Source of the DNA: Persicitalea sp963716085
Lineage (GTDB): Bacteria; Bacteroidota; Bacteroidia; Cytophagales; Spirosomataceae
Length of the DNA: 64,000 bases
Direction of reading: 5' to 3'
NCBI GenBank assembly: GCA_963716085.1
Contig: OY970288.1
Span: forward strand, 682,001-746,000
Shown: piece by piece, positions 8,266-17,331 of the stretch
Position numbering within the stretch: position 1 is the stretch's first letter
Layout: the number at the start of each line of letters is the position of its first letter
Translations under genes and position numbers: made by a program
The notes under the pieces: generated by a model
Database searches by the model: none
The model's input: only the letters and a program-made list of their open reading frames with translations
What the model was told of the DNA's origin: nothing

Positions 8266-9347
8266 TACAAAAACCGCACCGCCGCCACGCCTCCCTTCAA
8301 CTGCCTGAATCTATGATTCGGCAACGCAGGAGCGAGCATTTCGTAAGCTTTGCGGCTTCTGACGCCGGACTGGCAGCAGAGTACTACGCTGGTGCGGGCG
8401 AGAAGTTCGGGGATGCGCTGGGGGATGGTACTTAGCGGCCAGTTGACGCCGCCGAGGTTGAATTGCAGGTATTCGTGCGGCTCGCGGACGTCTACCAACA
8501 ACGGCGGGACGAGTTCCTGCATCACCAACTCCAACGCTTCGTGACCGATTTCCTCCAGACCCGCCGTCGGTACGGCGCAAGTTTCACCGTAGTCGCTTTG
8601 TAGCGCCGTGATGTTCCGTGATTCAGGGCGAACGGCAAACTGATACTTCTGGAAGGAGGTTCGCAGCGCGTCGTACACCAGCAAACTTCCCGACAGTACC
8701 TCGCCCAGCCCGGTGATGAGCTTCACCGTTTCCATCGCCTGCAACGAGCCGATGATGCCAGGCAGCACACCAATGACGCCGATTTCGGCGCAGTTGGGTA
8801 CTTCGCCCTCGGCGGGTGGGGTGGGATAGAGGCAGCGGTAAGTGGGGCCGCTGCGGTAGTTGAACACGCTGACTTGCCCCTCGAACTTATAGATAGAGCC
8901 AAACACCAGCGGCTTGTTCAACAGCACGCAGGCGTCGCTGACCAGGTAGCGCGTCGGGAAATTATCAGAACCGTCCACCACGATTTGGTACTCCTTTATA
9001 ATAGACAGCGCGTTATCCTTCGTCAGCCCCTCGGGATGCGCCAAGAGCCTGATGTGCGGGTTGAGCTTTACAAGCCGCTCCACCGCAACTTCGGCTTTGT
9101 TTCGTCCGACATCCTCGACCGTGAAGAGTACCTGGCGGTGCAGGTTACTGATTTCAACGCGGTCGAAATCCACGACGCCCAACGTTCCACTGCCCGCCGC
9201 CGCGAGGTACGTCAGGGCCGGACAGCCCAACCCGCCCGCCCCGATCACCAGCACCCGCGCGTCTTTCAGCCGCTGCTGACCCGCGCTGCCTAACTCGGGC
9301 AGAGTCAGTTGGCGGTGGTAATGGTTTTGTTCGACGGGAGAAAGCAT
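8265..9347 (-). CDS. moeB: MoeB/ThiF-like adenylyltransferase with C-terminal rhodanese domain
   Basis: A 360-residue protein. Residues about 5-245 form the E1-like adenylyltransferase fold with the nucleotide loop GAGGLGCPAL, DFDRVEISNLHRQ and DGSDNFPTR. Residues about 265-360 are a rhodanese domain (VDVREPHEY, active-site Cys in LCCQSGVRS). The family activates the C-terminus of MoaD or ThiS as an acyl-adenylate for sulfur transfer. The catalytic-type Cys remains in PNCAEIGV. The two CxxC zinc pairs of E. coli MoeB are not intact: the first reads TYRC and the second is absent. It is upstream of xdhC, which supports a molybdenum-cofactor role over thiamine. Confidence 0.85.
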   Translation of the reverse strand: MLSPVEQNHYHRQLTLPELGSAGQQRLKDARVLVIGAGGLGCPALTYLAAAGSGTLGVVDFDRVEISNLHRQVLFTVEDVGRNKAEVAVERLVKLNPHIRLLAHPEGLTKDNALSIIKEYQIVVDGSDNFPTRYLVSDACVLLNKPLVFGSIYKFEGQVSVFNYRSGPTYRCLYPTPPAEGEVPNCAEIGVIGVLPGIIGSLQAMETVKLITGLGEVLSGSLLVYDALRTSFQKYQFAVRPESRNITALQSDYGETCAVPTAGLEEIGHEALELVMQELVPPLLVDVREPHEYLQFNLGGVNWPLSTIPQRIPELLARTSVVLCCQSGVRSRKAYEMLAPALPNHRFRQLKGGVAAVRFL

Positions 9348-9408
9348 GATCCGGGTAGAAAAGTGAATACAAGGTAGGTAGCAAATTGGAAAAACGCGTA
9401 AAAGGCGG

Positions 9409-9444
9409 TGTCCGGTTCCGAACGGGAGTGTCCGATTTCGGACA
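9409..9444. promoter_or_regulatory. two TGTCCG palindromes upstream of permease gene
   Basis: TGTCCGATTTCGGACA at 9429-9444 is a perfect palindrome with a two-base centre. An imperfect copy, TGTCCGGTTCCGAAC, begins exactly 20 bases upstream at 9409. The 20-base spacing puts both on the same helix face, as expected for paired operators. They lie about 170 bases before the permease start and 65 bases before the divergent moeB-like gene. The regulator is unknown. Confidence 0.55.
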
Positions 9445-9614
9445 GTTTTTGTGAAAATAAATCTGTAATTTATTGATTATCAGTAAAGATTTGTTTTGGT
9501 ATGGGTTTTTGAAAAGGAGAAGGGAGGAAAGGATTCTTTTAGATTGAAAACTAACTTCGCTCACGAGACAAATGCTCCTCTCCTCCTTCCAAACTAACTA
9601 TTCCATACGCTCAA

Positions 9615-12041
9615 ATGCTAACCAATTACCTAAAAATCGCCTACCGCAACCTTATCCGCAACCGCGTGTTCAGTGGCATCAACATCGTCGGGCTGGGGCT
9701 GGGCATCGCGGCTTTTGTTTTTATTTTGGAATACGTAAGTCTGGAAAAAAGCGTGAACCAGTTTCACGCCAACATCGCCCAAATGTACCGGCTGGTCAAT
9801 GTGGGCCAGGATGGGAATTCCTATGAGGTGGTCGAGCCCGCCTACGCGCCCATCATGCAGGAGAGGTTCCCCGAGGTCTCCGATTACTGTCGCTTCGCGG
9901 AGGGAATCGCCAATGGCGTAGTTCAGAAACCTAACAGCGAGTCGACCTTCCGGGAAGAGCAACTGGGCTACGTGGAAGGGAATTTCTTTTCCTTTTTCAG
10001 CTTCCCGCTCGTTGCTGGCGACGCCAAAGCTTTGGCGAATCCCTACACGGTTTTCGTTTCGGAGTCTGCCGCTAAGAAGTATTTTGGCAGCGATCCGGCG
10101 CTTGGCCAGAACATAGTTTTGAATAATCAGTTCGGTACGACGCAATACACCGTTGCGGGCGTCTACGCTGATATGACCGATCAATCCGACATTCGTTTCA
10201 ATATGGTTTTTTCGCTCGAAACCTTGCGCAATCCGGCCAATCTGAACGGCAACGACTGGGCCAACCTCGACAACACCGACTCGCAGTACGTCAATGCTTT
10301 TTTTACCCTAAAAAAAGGAACCGATTACCTGAAAACCGAGCGTAAATTTGCCGCCCTCCGCGACGAGCTGAATCGGGACAAAGATGGCGTCACGTTTCGC
10401 CTGCAACCCGTCAAAAACGTTCACTTGGCTGCTTCGGGCGACGATATTCTGCCCACGACGGGCAACGTGACTTACGTCTATATGCTGGCGGGCATCGCGT
10501 TGCTCATTCTGCTCATCGCCTGGTTCAATTACATCAACCTCTCTACGGCCAACGCGCTGAAACGCGCCGGGGAAGTGGGCGTCCGCAAGGCAGTAGGGGC
10601 CACACAGGGGAACCTCATCGGTCAGTTTTTGGGTGAGTCGCTGCTTACCAACCTGCTGGGATTCGGCCTGGCGTTGGTGCTGGTCGTTTCGTTGCAGCCG
10701 TTATTTGTGGAATTGATCGACAAAGAAGTGTCACTGGAAGTGCTGGGCGCGACGTCCGTCTGGGTCTACGGGCTGGGAATGCTGTTGGTGGGAACGCTAC
10801 TGTCGGGCTTGTACACGGCTTGGGTACTGTCCAATTTCAAGCCCATCGAGACGCTGAAAGGCAAGGTGAGCAGCAACACCAAAGGCATTTGGCTGCGCAA
10901 GGGAATGGTCGTGGGGCAATTTGCCATCTCGACCTGCCTGATCCTGGCGACGATCGTGATTTATACCCAACTACGACACATGCAGAACCTCGATTTGGGC
11001 GTCGAAACCGAGCAGATGCTCGTCGTTCCCGGTCCGCAGTTGGGCAAAGATAGTTCCTATGCGGCCCGGCGAAGCAGTTTTGCCCAGGCGCTGGCCCAGC
11101 AGAGCAGTGTTGAAGACTACGCCGTATCCGGCAGCGTGCCAAGCCGGTTTTACAGCTTTATTACTTCGGGCTTCACGCAGCCCGGCTCGAAGCCCAAGGA
11201 TGAATTGAAAAACTATTCCTTTCTCATCATCGGCGACCGCTACCTGCCCGCTTACGGCGTACCGCTGGTAACGGGGCGCAACTTTACGGCCCAGGAAACG
11301 GCGGTGAACTGGAACGACAACTCCAAAGTGATCCTCAACGAGCGCGCCGTGGCCGAACTTGGCTTCGAATCGCCCGAGGAGGCCATGCGCACCAAAATCA
11401 AGTGGGACGAGCGCTACCTGGAAGTGGTTGGTGTAACGAAGGACTACAACCACATGAGTGCCAAGGCCAACATAGATCCGATGATTTTTTATCCCCAAAA
11501 CAACGATGCGTACTACAGCATCCGCCTTACGCCTGATCGGATGAAGGAGAAGGTAAGCGAGTTGGAGAATTTGTACAAAACCTACTTCCCCGGCAATCCC
11601 TTCGAGTATTTCTTCCTGGATGAAAGCTACCAGAAGGCCTACGAGAGCGAGCAGCAATACGGGCAGATATTCACCACTGCCTCGCTGCTGGCCATTTTCA
11701 TTGCCTGTCTGGGATTGTTTGGCCTGGCAAGATTCACGGTAGAAGCCCGCACCAAGGAAATTGGCGTCCGTAAAGTACTGGGGGCCAGCGTGGCGAGCAT
11801 CGTGACCCTGCTGAGTAAAGATTTCCTAAAATTGGTGGTCGTCGCCATCGTTATCGCCGCGCCCGTGGCGGCTTATTTCCTGGACGGCTGGTTGGAAGAT
11901 TTCGCCTACCGCATCGACATTGCGTGGTGGGTGTACGCCCTGGCGGCCTTGCTGGCCGTGTCGATTGCTTTCGTGACGGTGGGCTACCAATCGGTCAAAG
12001 CCGGGCTGATGAATCCGGTGGATTCGCTACGCTCGGAGTAG
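9615..12041 (+). CDS. FtsX/MacB-type ABC transporter permease
   Basis: An 808-residue protein. It has an N-terminal membrane segment at about 20-42 (GINIVGLGLGIAAFVFIL), a MacB-type periplasmic domain at about 50-240, then FtsX-like membrane blocks at about 285-400 (LLIAWFNYINLSTA, GEVGVRKAVGAT). A second periplasmic domain follows, and a second FtsX block at about 690-790 (FGLARFTVEARTKEIGVRKVLGA). Duplicated permeases of this size are typical of Bacteroidota, where they work with a separate ATPase in mechanotransmission, peptide export or resistance. No ATPase gene is adjacent. The 3' end overlaps the convergent desaturase gene by 47 bases. Confidence 0.9.
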   Translation: MLTNYLKIAYRNLIRNRVFSGINIVGLGLGIAAFVFILEYVSLEKSVNQFHANIAQMYRLVNVGQDGNSYEVVEPAYAPIMQERFPEVSDYCRFAEGIANGVVQKPNSESTFREEQLGYVEGNFFSFFSFPLVAGDAKALANPYTVFVSESAAKKYFGSDPALGQNIVLNNQFGTTQYTVAGVYADMTDQSDIRFNMVFSLETLRNPANLNGNDWANLDNTDSQYVNAFFTLKKGTDYLKTERKFAALRDELNRDKDGVTFRLQPVKNVHLAASGDDILPTTGNVTYVYMLAGIALLILLIAWFNYINLSTANALKRAGEVGVRKAVGATQGNLIGQFLGESLLTNLLGFGLALVLVVSLQPLFVELIDKEVSLEVLGATSVWVYGLGMLLVGTLLSGLYTAWVLSNFKPIETLKGKVSSNTKGIWLRKGMVVGQFAISTCLILATIVIYTQLRHMQNLDLGVETEQMLVVPGPQLGKDSSYAARRSSFAQALAQQSSVEDYAVSGSVPSRFYSFITSGFTQPGSKPKDELKNYSFLIIGDRYLPAYGVPLVTGRNFTAQETAVNWNDNSKVILNERAVAELGFESPEEAMRTKIKWDERYLEVVGVTKDYNHMSAKANIDPMIFYPQNNDAYYSIRLTPDRMKEKVSELENLYKTYFPGNPFEYFFLDESYQKAYESEQQYGQIFTTASLLAIFIACLGLFGLARFTVEARTKEIGVRKVLGASVASIVTLLSKDFLKLVVVAIVIAAPVAAYFLDGWLEDFAYRIDIAWWVYALAALLAVSIAFVTVGYQSVKAGLMNPVDSLRSE

Positions 12042-12948
12042 CCATTGCCGACGCGTTCGCCGCCTTTTCCTTCCGGCTCAAATTTTGAAACGGCCTGACC
12101 ATTTGCCCCACAAAGTCTTTAGGGAAAGCCTCCTCTTCCGGCAGGCCCACGGGTAGGTACTCGTCGTTCTTCGGCCAGTAATTGGTTTTGAAAAGATAAT
12201 CCCAGACACTCAGCGTGATCCCGTAATTGAAACCCGTCGGGTGGGAGGCGGGCATTTCCTTAGCGTGATGCCAAAGGTGCATTTGCGGTCCGTTCAGGAA
12301 ATATTTGATCCGGCCCAGCGGAATGTATAGGTTGGCGTGACCCAGTTGCCCCGTGACAAGCGTGAAGATGTGAACGATGAAAAAATCCTTAATGCCGAAT
12401 CCGATCATCGCCAGGGGCAGGTATTCCAGCGTCCGGTAGATGATGTTTTCTACAAAATGATAGCGCAGCAGCGCCCCGAAGCCCATTTCGTCCACGCTAT
12501 GGTGGACTTTATGGAATTCCCACATCCACGGCACGTGGTGTAGCAAGCGGTGAATATTCCACTGCATGAAGTCGCGCAAGACGAAAATCAAAACCAGTTG
12601 CAGCCAGCCGGGCAGACTTGCCACCTCGATTGCCACGACATTGGTAATGCCGAACAGGCTTAGAAAGTCATTGAACAACTCCACGCCCACCATTGACAGC
12701 GCGTTGTAAGCGATCAGGGAGAAGAGGAAATAATTCCAAAGCATGTAAAACGCATCCATCCAGAAATCCTGCCGCACGAGCGGCTGATTCTTACGCCAGG
12801 GAAATAACACTTCGAGCAGCCAAATCACCACCGATGCCCCAAAGAGCCAGTAAAAGTAGTTGTGCCAACTTGGGTTCAGGATTTCATCCGTAAGGTAGTC
12901 CCAATAGCCAGAATAGGCCCCGGCGATGATGTGAAAATACTTGTTCAT
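11995..12948 (-). CDS. sterol desaturase/fatty acid hydroxylase-family membrane protein
   Basis: A 317-residue integral membrane protein with the three histidine clusters of the di-iron hydroxylase superfamily: HRLLHH, HKVHHS and HLWHHAKE. There are several membrane helices before and between them. The family hydroxylates or desaturates lipids; the substrate is unknown here. The start codon overlaps the stop of the upstream 73-residue membrane protein by four bases, which suggests translational coupling. The last 47 bases overlap the end of the convergent permease gene. The final about 40 residues are low-complexity and Ala/Ser/Pro-rich, unlike the domain. Confidence 0.88.
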   Translation of the reverse strand: MNKYFHIIAGAYSGYWDYLTDEILNPSWHNYFYWLFGASVVIWLLEVLFPWRKNQPLVRQDFWMDAFYMLWNYFLFSLIAYNALSMVGVELFNDFLSLFGITNVVAIEVASLPGWLQLVLIFVLRDFMQWNIHRLLHHVPWMWEFHKVHHSVDEMGFGALLRYHFVENIIYRTLEYLPLAMIGFGIKDFFIVHIFTLVTGQLGHANLYIPLGRIKYFLNGPQMHLWHHAKEMPASHPTGFNYGITLSVWDYLFKTNYWPKNDEYLPVGLPEEEAFPKDFVGQMVRPFQNLSRKEKAANASAMATPSVANPPDSSARL

Positions 12949-13166
12949 TCCTTCTCGAATAGATAAATGCCAAACTGATACGCTACGAACAGTGCAAATA
13001 CGCCTAGCCCGATACCTATCATCAATACCAATACGCGTGAGCCTTCTTCCACAAAGGTACGCGGCGTACCGTCGGCCTTGGTTGGCTGCTGAAAGCGTAC
13101 TTTAAAAAAGCCGATAGTGTAAGCCAGGATGCCGAAAACGATGATTCCCAGGATGATTCTTGACAT
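12945..13166 (-). CDS. small two-helix membrane protein
   Basis: A 73-residue protein starting at 13166 (MSRIILGIIVFGILAY). A longer frame exists upstream, but its extra 74 residues are not protein-like and would cover the divergent promoter region. There are two predicted membrane helices, residues 3-20 and 45-68, separated by a polar loop with TPRTFVEEGSR. The stop overlaps the start of the desaturase gene by four bases, so the two are probably co-translated. Family not recognised. Confidence 0.6.
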   Translation of the reverse strand: MSRIILGIIVFGILAYTIGFFKVRFQQPTKADGTPRTFVEEGSRVLVLMIGIGLGVFALFVAYQFGIYLFEKE

Positions 13167-13413
13167 GGAGGTGGGTTTTGGTTTTATTGAAAATACGGAA
13201 TCGGGTTTGGAAAGTTCAATTTGTACGAATTTACGCTTTGGGCGGTTCTCGTGAGGTGTGTGTCGCGGTGTCAGTTTTTGTACAAAATGGCACGGGGCAG
13301 CAAACAGGTCAAAGCATAAAAACAGACCCTGCCTTATCCCCATTTTTGCTCCCAATTGCCCAAACCCGTACCTTCGCCCAAAATTCAAAATCTAGCACCA
13401 AAGATTTCCCTCA

Positions 13414-14160
13414 ATGAAACTTCTGGAAAACAAAACGGCCCTCGTTACGGGTGCCTCGCGGGGCATTGGCCGCGCCATCGCTATGAAATTTGCCGAGGAA
13501 GGGGCCGATGTGGCTTTTACTTTTCTGTCGAGCGTGGAAAAAGGGCAGGCCCTGGTCGCTGAACTGGAAGCGTATGGCGTAAAAGCCAAGGGCTACCGCT
13601 CGGACGCGTCGGATTTTCAGGCGGCGGATCAACTCATTACCGATGTAGTGGCGGACTTCGGTAAGCTCGACGTGCTGGTGAACAATGCGGGCGTCACGCG
13701 CGACGCGCTGCTGATGCGCATGAGCGAGGAGCAGTGGGACACGGTGATGAACATTAATTTGAAGTCGGTTTTCAACCTAACCAAGGCGGCTATTAAAACC
13801 ATGATGCGGGCCAAGAGCGGTTCGATTATCAACATCACTTCTGTGGTGGGCCTCATGGGCAACGCCGGACAGGCCAACTACGCGGCTTCCAAGGCGGGCA
13901 TCATCGGCTTCTCCAAGTCGGTGGCCCTGGAACTGGGTTCGCGCAATATACGCTCCAACGCCGTGGCCCCCGGCTTCATCGAAACCGAAATGACCGATGC
14001 CCTAGAGGCCAAGGCCCTGGAAGAGTGGAAGCAGTCCATCCCCCTGAAGCGCGGCGGTAAGCCGGAAGAAGTAGCCGATGCCTGCGTATTTTTGGGTTCG
14101 GATAGGTCGAAGTACATCACCGGGCAGGTGCTACAGGTCGACGGCGGAATGCTGACTTAA
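13414..14160 (+). CDS. fabG: 3-oxoacyl-[acyl-carrier-protein] reductase
   Basis: A 248-residue classical short-chain dehydrogenase/reductase, the usual FabG length. It has the NADPH-binding TGASRGIGRAIA at about 11-22, NNAG at about 89-92, the catalytic Ser in NITSVVG and the YAASK pair at about 155-159, and the C-terminal ITGQVLQVDGG. FabG reduces 3-oxoacyl-ACP in fatty-acid elongation. The position alone, away from other fab genes, is common in this phylum. The octamer TACCTTCG at about 13369-13376 is one base off a -7 box. Confidence 0.93.
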   Translation: MKLLENKTALVTGASRGIGRAIAMKFAEEGADVAFTFLSSVEKGQALVAELEAYGVKAKGYRSDASDFQAADQLITDVVADFGKLDVLVNNAGVTRDALLMRMSEEQWDTVMNINLKSVFNLTKAAIKTMMRAKSGSIINITSVVGLMGNAGQANYAASKAGIIGFSKSVALELGSRNIRSNAVAPGFIETEMTDALEAKALEEWKQSIPLKRGGKPEEVADACVFLGSDRSKYITGQVLQVDGGMLT

Positions 14161-14247
14161 ACCATTTGTAGGCTTTTTGGCGTTAGGATTGTATCTTGAC
14201 CGCTTCCGGTCCCCCGAACCCATTCCCCGAGACACCCGCCTCGCCTT

Positions 14248-16326
14248 ATGCGATCCGAACTTTTCCTGCAGACTTCCCCCTGGTTTATCCTGCTCTGCCT
14301 GCTGGCGGGATCGGCCTACGCCTTTTTCCTGTATCAGCCCGAACCATCATGGAGCAAGCGACTGAACACTGTTCTGGCCATTTTGCGTGGCACGTTGGTG
14401 TCGGTGCTTTGCTTTTTGCTGCTGGCCCCGCTGGTGCGCACGGTGCAGACGACCACGGATAAGGCCAAGGTGGTGCTCGCCGTCGATAACTCGCAGTCTA
14501 CGGCGGCGGCGGGCGGTAAGGCACTTGCCTCCTTGGAAGAAGCGCGGCGGCAACTGACCGCCGAAGGCTATGAGGTCAGCATCGAAACGCTGAACGCCGA
14601 TGCGCCATTGGACGAACTGGATTCCGTGAAATTCAACGGCACCCAAACCGATCTGGCGTCGATGCTCAGCACCGTGCGAAGCAATTTCGAGGGCCAAAAC
14701 CTGACGGACGTGATCCTGCTCTCGGACGGCATCGTCAACCAGGGACTTTCGCCCGCGTACGGCAATTATCCGTTCCGGGTGCATACGGTGGCTATCGGCG
14801 ACACCATTCCCAAGCGCGACATTCTGCTTCGCAATGTCACGGCCAACCGCGTGGCTTACATGGGCAACGAGTTCCCGATACAGGTGGATGTGGTAGCGAA
14901 TGGCATGGCCGGGCGCAGCACCACCCTCACGCTGCGGCAGGGTGGGCGCGTGGTGGCTACGCAGAACGTGGTGCTGAATCGCGACGATTACTTCCAGTCG
15001 TTCACGTTCACGACTTCTTCCAACCAGAAGGGCGTCCAGCACTATACTGTGGAAGTCGGCGGTATTTCGGGAGAGTCCAGCGTCCGCAACAACCGCCGCG
15101 AGGTCTACATCGACATCATCGATGGCCGCGAAAAAATACTCCTGCTGGGCCTGGCCCCGCACCCCGACGTCAAGGCGCTGCGCAGCATCATCGAGCAAAA
15201 CGAAAACTACGAGCTGGACGTCAAGCTGCTGACGACCGCCAACAACCTCAACGACATCACCGACAAGGCTTACGATCTTGTCATTTTCCACCAGGTGCCC
15301 GACGCCTCCGGCTTTGGCAATACTTTCGTGCAGCGGTTGATGGCGAAGAATACGCCGCTGTTCTTTATTCTCGGAAATCAGTCGGCCATTGGGGCGGTGA
15401 ATCCCCTTAACCGGACGGTGCAGATTGCCGCCAACCCGGGGCAGTTCGATAAGGTGACGGGCATGATCAATTCGTCCTTTCAACTCCTGAACCTGGACAA
15501 CCAGCGGCTGGATATTTTGGCGAGACTACCGCCACTCTCAGTGCCGTTTGGTGAGTATCGCCTCACGCCGGGCAGCGAAGTGGTTCTCTACCAGCGCGTC
15601 GGTAGTGTGGCGACCACCAAGCCGCTGCTGGCGATCAGCACCGAGGGCGAGCGCAAAGTGGCCATCCTCACGGGTGAGGGCATCTGGCAATGGCGGCAGG
15701 AGGAATTCGCCCTGACGGAAAAGCAGGACGTCGTCGATGAGCTTTTCCAGAAAGTCATTCAACTGCTTTCGGTCAAAGAAGACAAGCGCAAATTCCGCGT
15801 GTATCCGGCCAGCGCTGAGTTCGACGCGGGCGACCGGGTGACGTTTCAGACGGAAATTTACAATGATATTTACGAAAAAATTTACGGGCAGGACGTGCGG
15901 CTGGACATTACCGACGAGAAAGGCAAAATCCAGAACTACACCTATACCTACACCGCCGAAAATCCCCGCTTCGAGATCAGCGGTTTGCCCGAGGGCGTCT
16001 ATAAGTACCGCGCTTCCGCCACGCTGCGCTCGGGATTGGAGCAGGTGAACGGGCAATTCATCGTGACGGACACCGACCTCGAGGCCCAGAATACCACGGC
16101 AGATTTTGGACTGCTGCGCGAACTGTCGCAGCGCACCGGTGGACGCTTCGTGCAGCCCAACACGCTGGGTAGTTTGGTGCAGATCATGACCACCAACCGT
16201 CCGCCGGATCGCCTGGACAGTTCGGAGCAAATGGCCGAACTGATCCAGTTGAAATGGCTGTTTTTCCTGCTGCTCATTCTTGCCTCGCTCGAATGGGGGC
16301 TGCGGAAGTACAGCGGCAGCTATTGA
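14248..16326 (+). CDS. VWA-domain membrane protein
   Basis: A 692-residue protein. Two membrane helices at about 10-30 and 42-65 are followed by a von Willebrand factor A-like domain starting with the MIDAS-type VVLAVDNSQS at about 73-82. A long beta-rich region resembling BatA/glutamine-amidotransferase-like Bacteroidota proteins follows, and a last helix close to the C-terminus (LKWLFFLLLILASLEWGL). The large middle part is probably periplasmic. Function unknown; homologues are thought to act in envelope or Bat-type stress responses (inference). It follows fabG by 87 bases. Confidence 0.75.
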   Translation: MRSELFLQTSPWFILLCLLAGSAYAFFLYQPEPSWSKRLNTVLAILRGTLVSVLCFLLLAPLVRTVQTTTDKAKVVLAVDNSQSTAAAGGKALASLEEARRQLTAEGYEVSIETLNADAPLDELDSVKFNGTQTDLASMLSTVRSNFEGQNLTDVILLSDGIVNQGLSPAYGNYPFRVHTVAIGDTIPKRDILLRNVTANRVAYMGNEFPIQVDVVANGMAGRSTTLTLRQGGRVVATQNVVLNRDDYFQSFTFTTSSNQKGVQHYTVEVGGISGESSVRNNRREVYIDIIDGREKILLLGLAPHPDVKALRSIIEQNENYELDVKLLTTANNLNDITDKAYDLVIFHQVPDASGFGNTFVQRLMAKNTPLFFILGNQSAIGAVNPLNRTVQIAANPGQFDKVTGMINSSFQLLNLDNQRLDILARLPPLSVPFGEYRLTPGSEVVLYQRVGSVATTKPLLAISTEGERKVAILTGEGIWQWRQEEFALTEKQDVVDELFQKVIQLLSVKEDKRKFRVYPASAEFDAGDRVTFQTEIYNDIYEKIYGQDVRLDITDEKGKIQNYTYTYTAENPRFEISGLPEGVYKYRASATLRSGLEQVNGQFIVTDTDLEAQNTTADFGLLRELSQRTGGRFVQPNTLGSLVQIMTTNRPPDRLDSSEQMAELIQLKWLFFLLLILASLEWGLRKYSGSY

Positions 16327-16334
16327 GTGGAGGC

Positions 16335-17243
16335 ATGAAGTGGAGCTATTTTTCTGTTCTGGTTGGTTCGTTTCTGGTCTTCGGCGCTAGCACTTTTGGT
16401 CAAGATACTTTGAGCGTAGCCGATAGCGGAATAGTGCGAAAGCCAAACTATCGCCTGCTCCACGGAATGTTTGCCGCCCAAACTGCGCTGTATGCCGGGA
16501 CGATTTACGGCCTGAGCAAAGCGTGGTACAACGACCCGCTCACGAATTTCCGCATCGCCGACGATTCGCACGAGTGGAAACAAATGGACAAAGTAGGGCA
16601 TGTGTTCTCCTCCTACCAGATTTGTCGCCACACGGCGGAGCTTTACAAAACCACGGGCATTACCAAAAAGCAGGCGATCCTCTACGGCGCCATTTCGGGC
16701 TTTTTTTTCCAAACGCCCATCGAAATCCTCGACGGTTTTTCACCCGGCTACGGTTTTTCACCCGGCGATATGGCCGCCAACCTGGTCGGTCCGGCGCTGT
16801 TTGTGGGTCAATACGCGCTTTGGGATGAGGTGCGGATCGTCCCCAAATATTCCTTTCATTTCACGCCATTGGCGGAAGTGAGACCCGAGCTACTGGGCCG
16901 AAAACGCACGGAACAGTGGCTCAAAGATTATAACGGGCAGACCTATTGGTTTTCGGCCAGCCCGCGCTCGTTCGTGCCGCGTTCCAATTGGCCTCCCTGG
17001 CTATGTTTTTCGGTGGGATACGGCATTCAGGACATGGTCGCCGCCGAAACGGATAAGAGCGTGGAGCTGGGTTACCGACCCTATCGGCAGTATTATTTGT
17101 CAGTGGATATAGATTTTACGAAAATAAAAACGCGGAGCAAATTGGTGAAGTCGCTGGCATTTTTGCTCAATTCCCTAAAAATTCCAGCTCCTGCGGTGGA
17201 GTTTTCCAGGAAAGGGGTGGGGTTTAGGGGGTTGTATTTTTAG
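16335..17243 (+). CDS. DUF2279-family exported protein
   Basis: A 302-residue protein. The start at 16335 is chosen because MKWSYFSVLVGSFLVFGAS is a signal peptide; an upstream in-frame ATG would lie inside the VWA gene. The middle contains the DUF2279 (YfiM-like) features: GLSKAWYNDPLTNFRI, then DKVGHVFSSYQICR, and membrane-like helices through ILYGAISGFFFQTPIEILDGFS. It is likely an envelope protein of unknown role. It begins eight bases after the VWA gene stop, so the two are probably co-transcribed. Confidence 0.8.
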   Translation: MKWSYFSVLVGSFLVFGASTFGQDTLSVADSGIVRKPNYRLLHGMFAAQTALYAGTIYGLSKAWYNDPLTNFRIADDSHEWKQMDKVGHVFSSYQICRHTAELYKTTGITKKQAILYGAISGFFFQTPIEILDGFSPGYGFSPGDMAANLVGPALFVGQYALWDEVRIVPKYSFHFTPLAEVRPELLGRKRTEQWLKDYNGQTYWFSASPRSFVPRSNWPPWLCFSVGYGIQDMVAAETDKSVELGYRPYRQYYLSVDIDFTKIKTRSKLVKSLAFLLNSLKIPAPAVEFSRKGVGFRGLYF

Positions 17244-17250
17244 CGTTTTC

Positions 17251-17274
17251 GTTTAGTTGTTTAGTTGTTTAGTT
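17251..17274 (+). repeat. octamer array GTTTAGTT x3 (left arm)
   Basis: Three exact copies of GTTTAGTT in tandem, starting eight bases after the DUF2279 stop codon. The unit is nearly complementary to the GACTAAAC units at 17761-17792, so the two arrays form inverted arms around the four-helix-bundle gene. Confidence 0.85.
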
Positions 17275-17331
17275 TCGCTCATCATAAAATAAAATTTTTT
17301 CCCGCTTTCACCTTATGAATTTAAAAAACCT

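Noticed and set aside
9500..9525. Sigma-54 promoter (TTGGTATG followed by TTTTTGA)
   Set aside because: The spacing between GG and the downstream G is off by one and the GC of the -12 element is missing.
14347..15483. A 378-residue open frame opposite the VWA gene
   Set aside because: It is antisense to a well-supported gene, has no recognisable domain, and fits the frame bias caused by codon usage on the other strand. The same holds for other long antisense frames, such as 23031-23543 opposite the S16 repeats.
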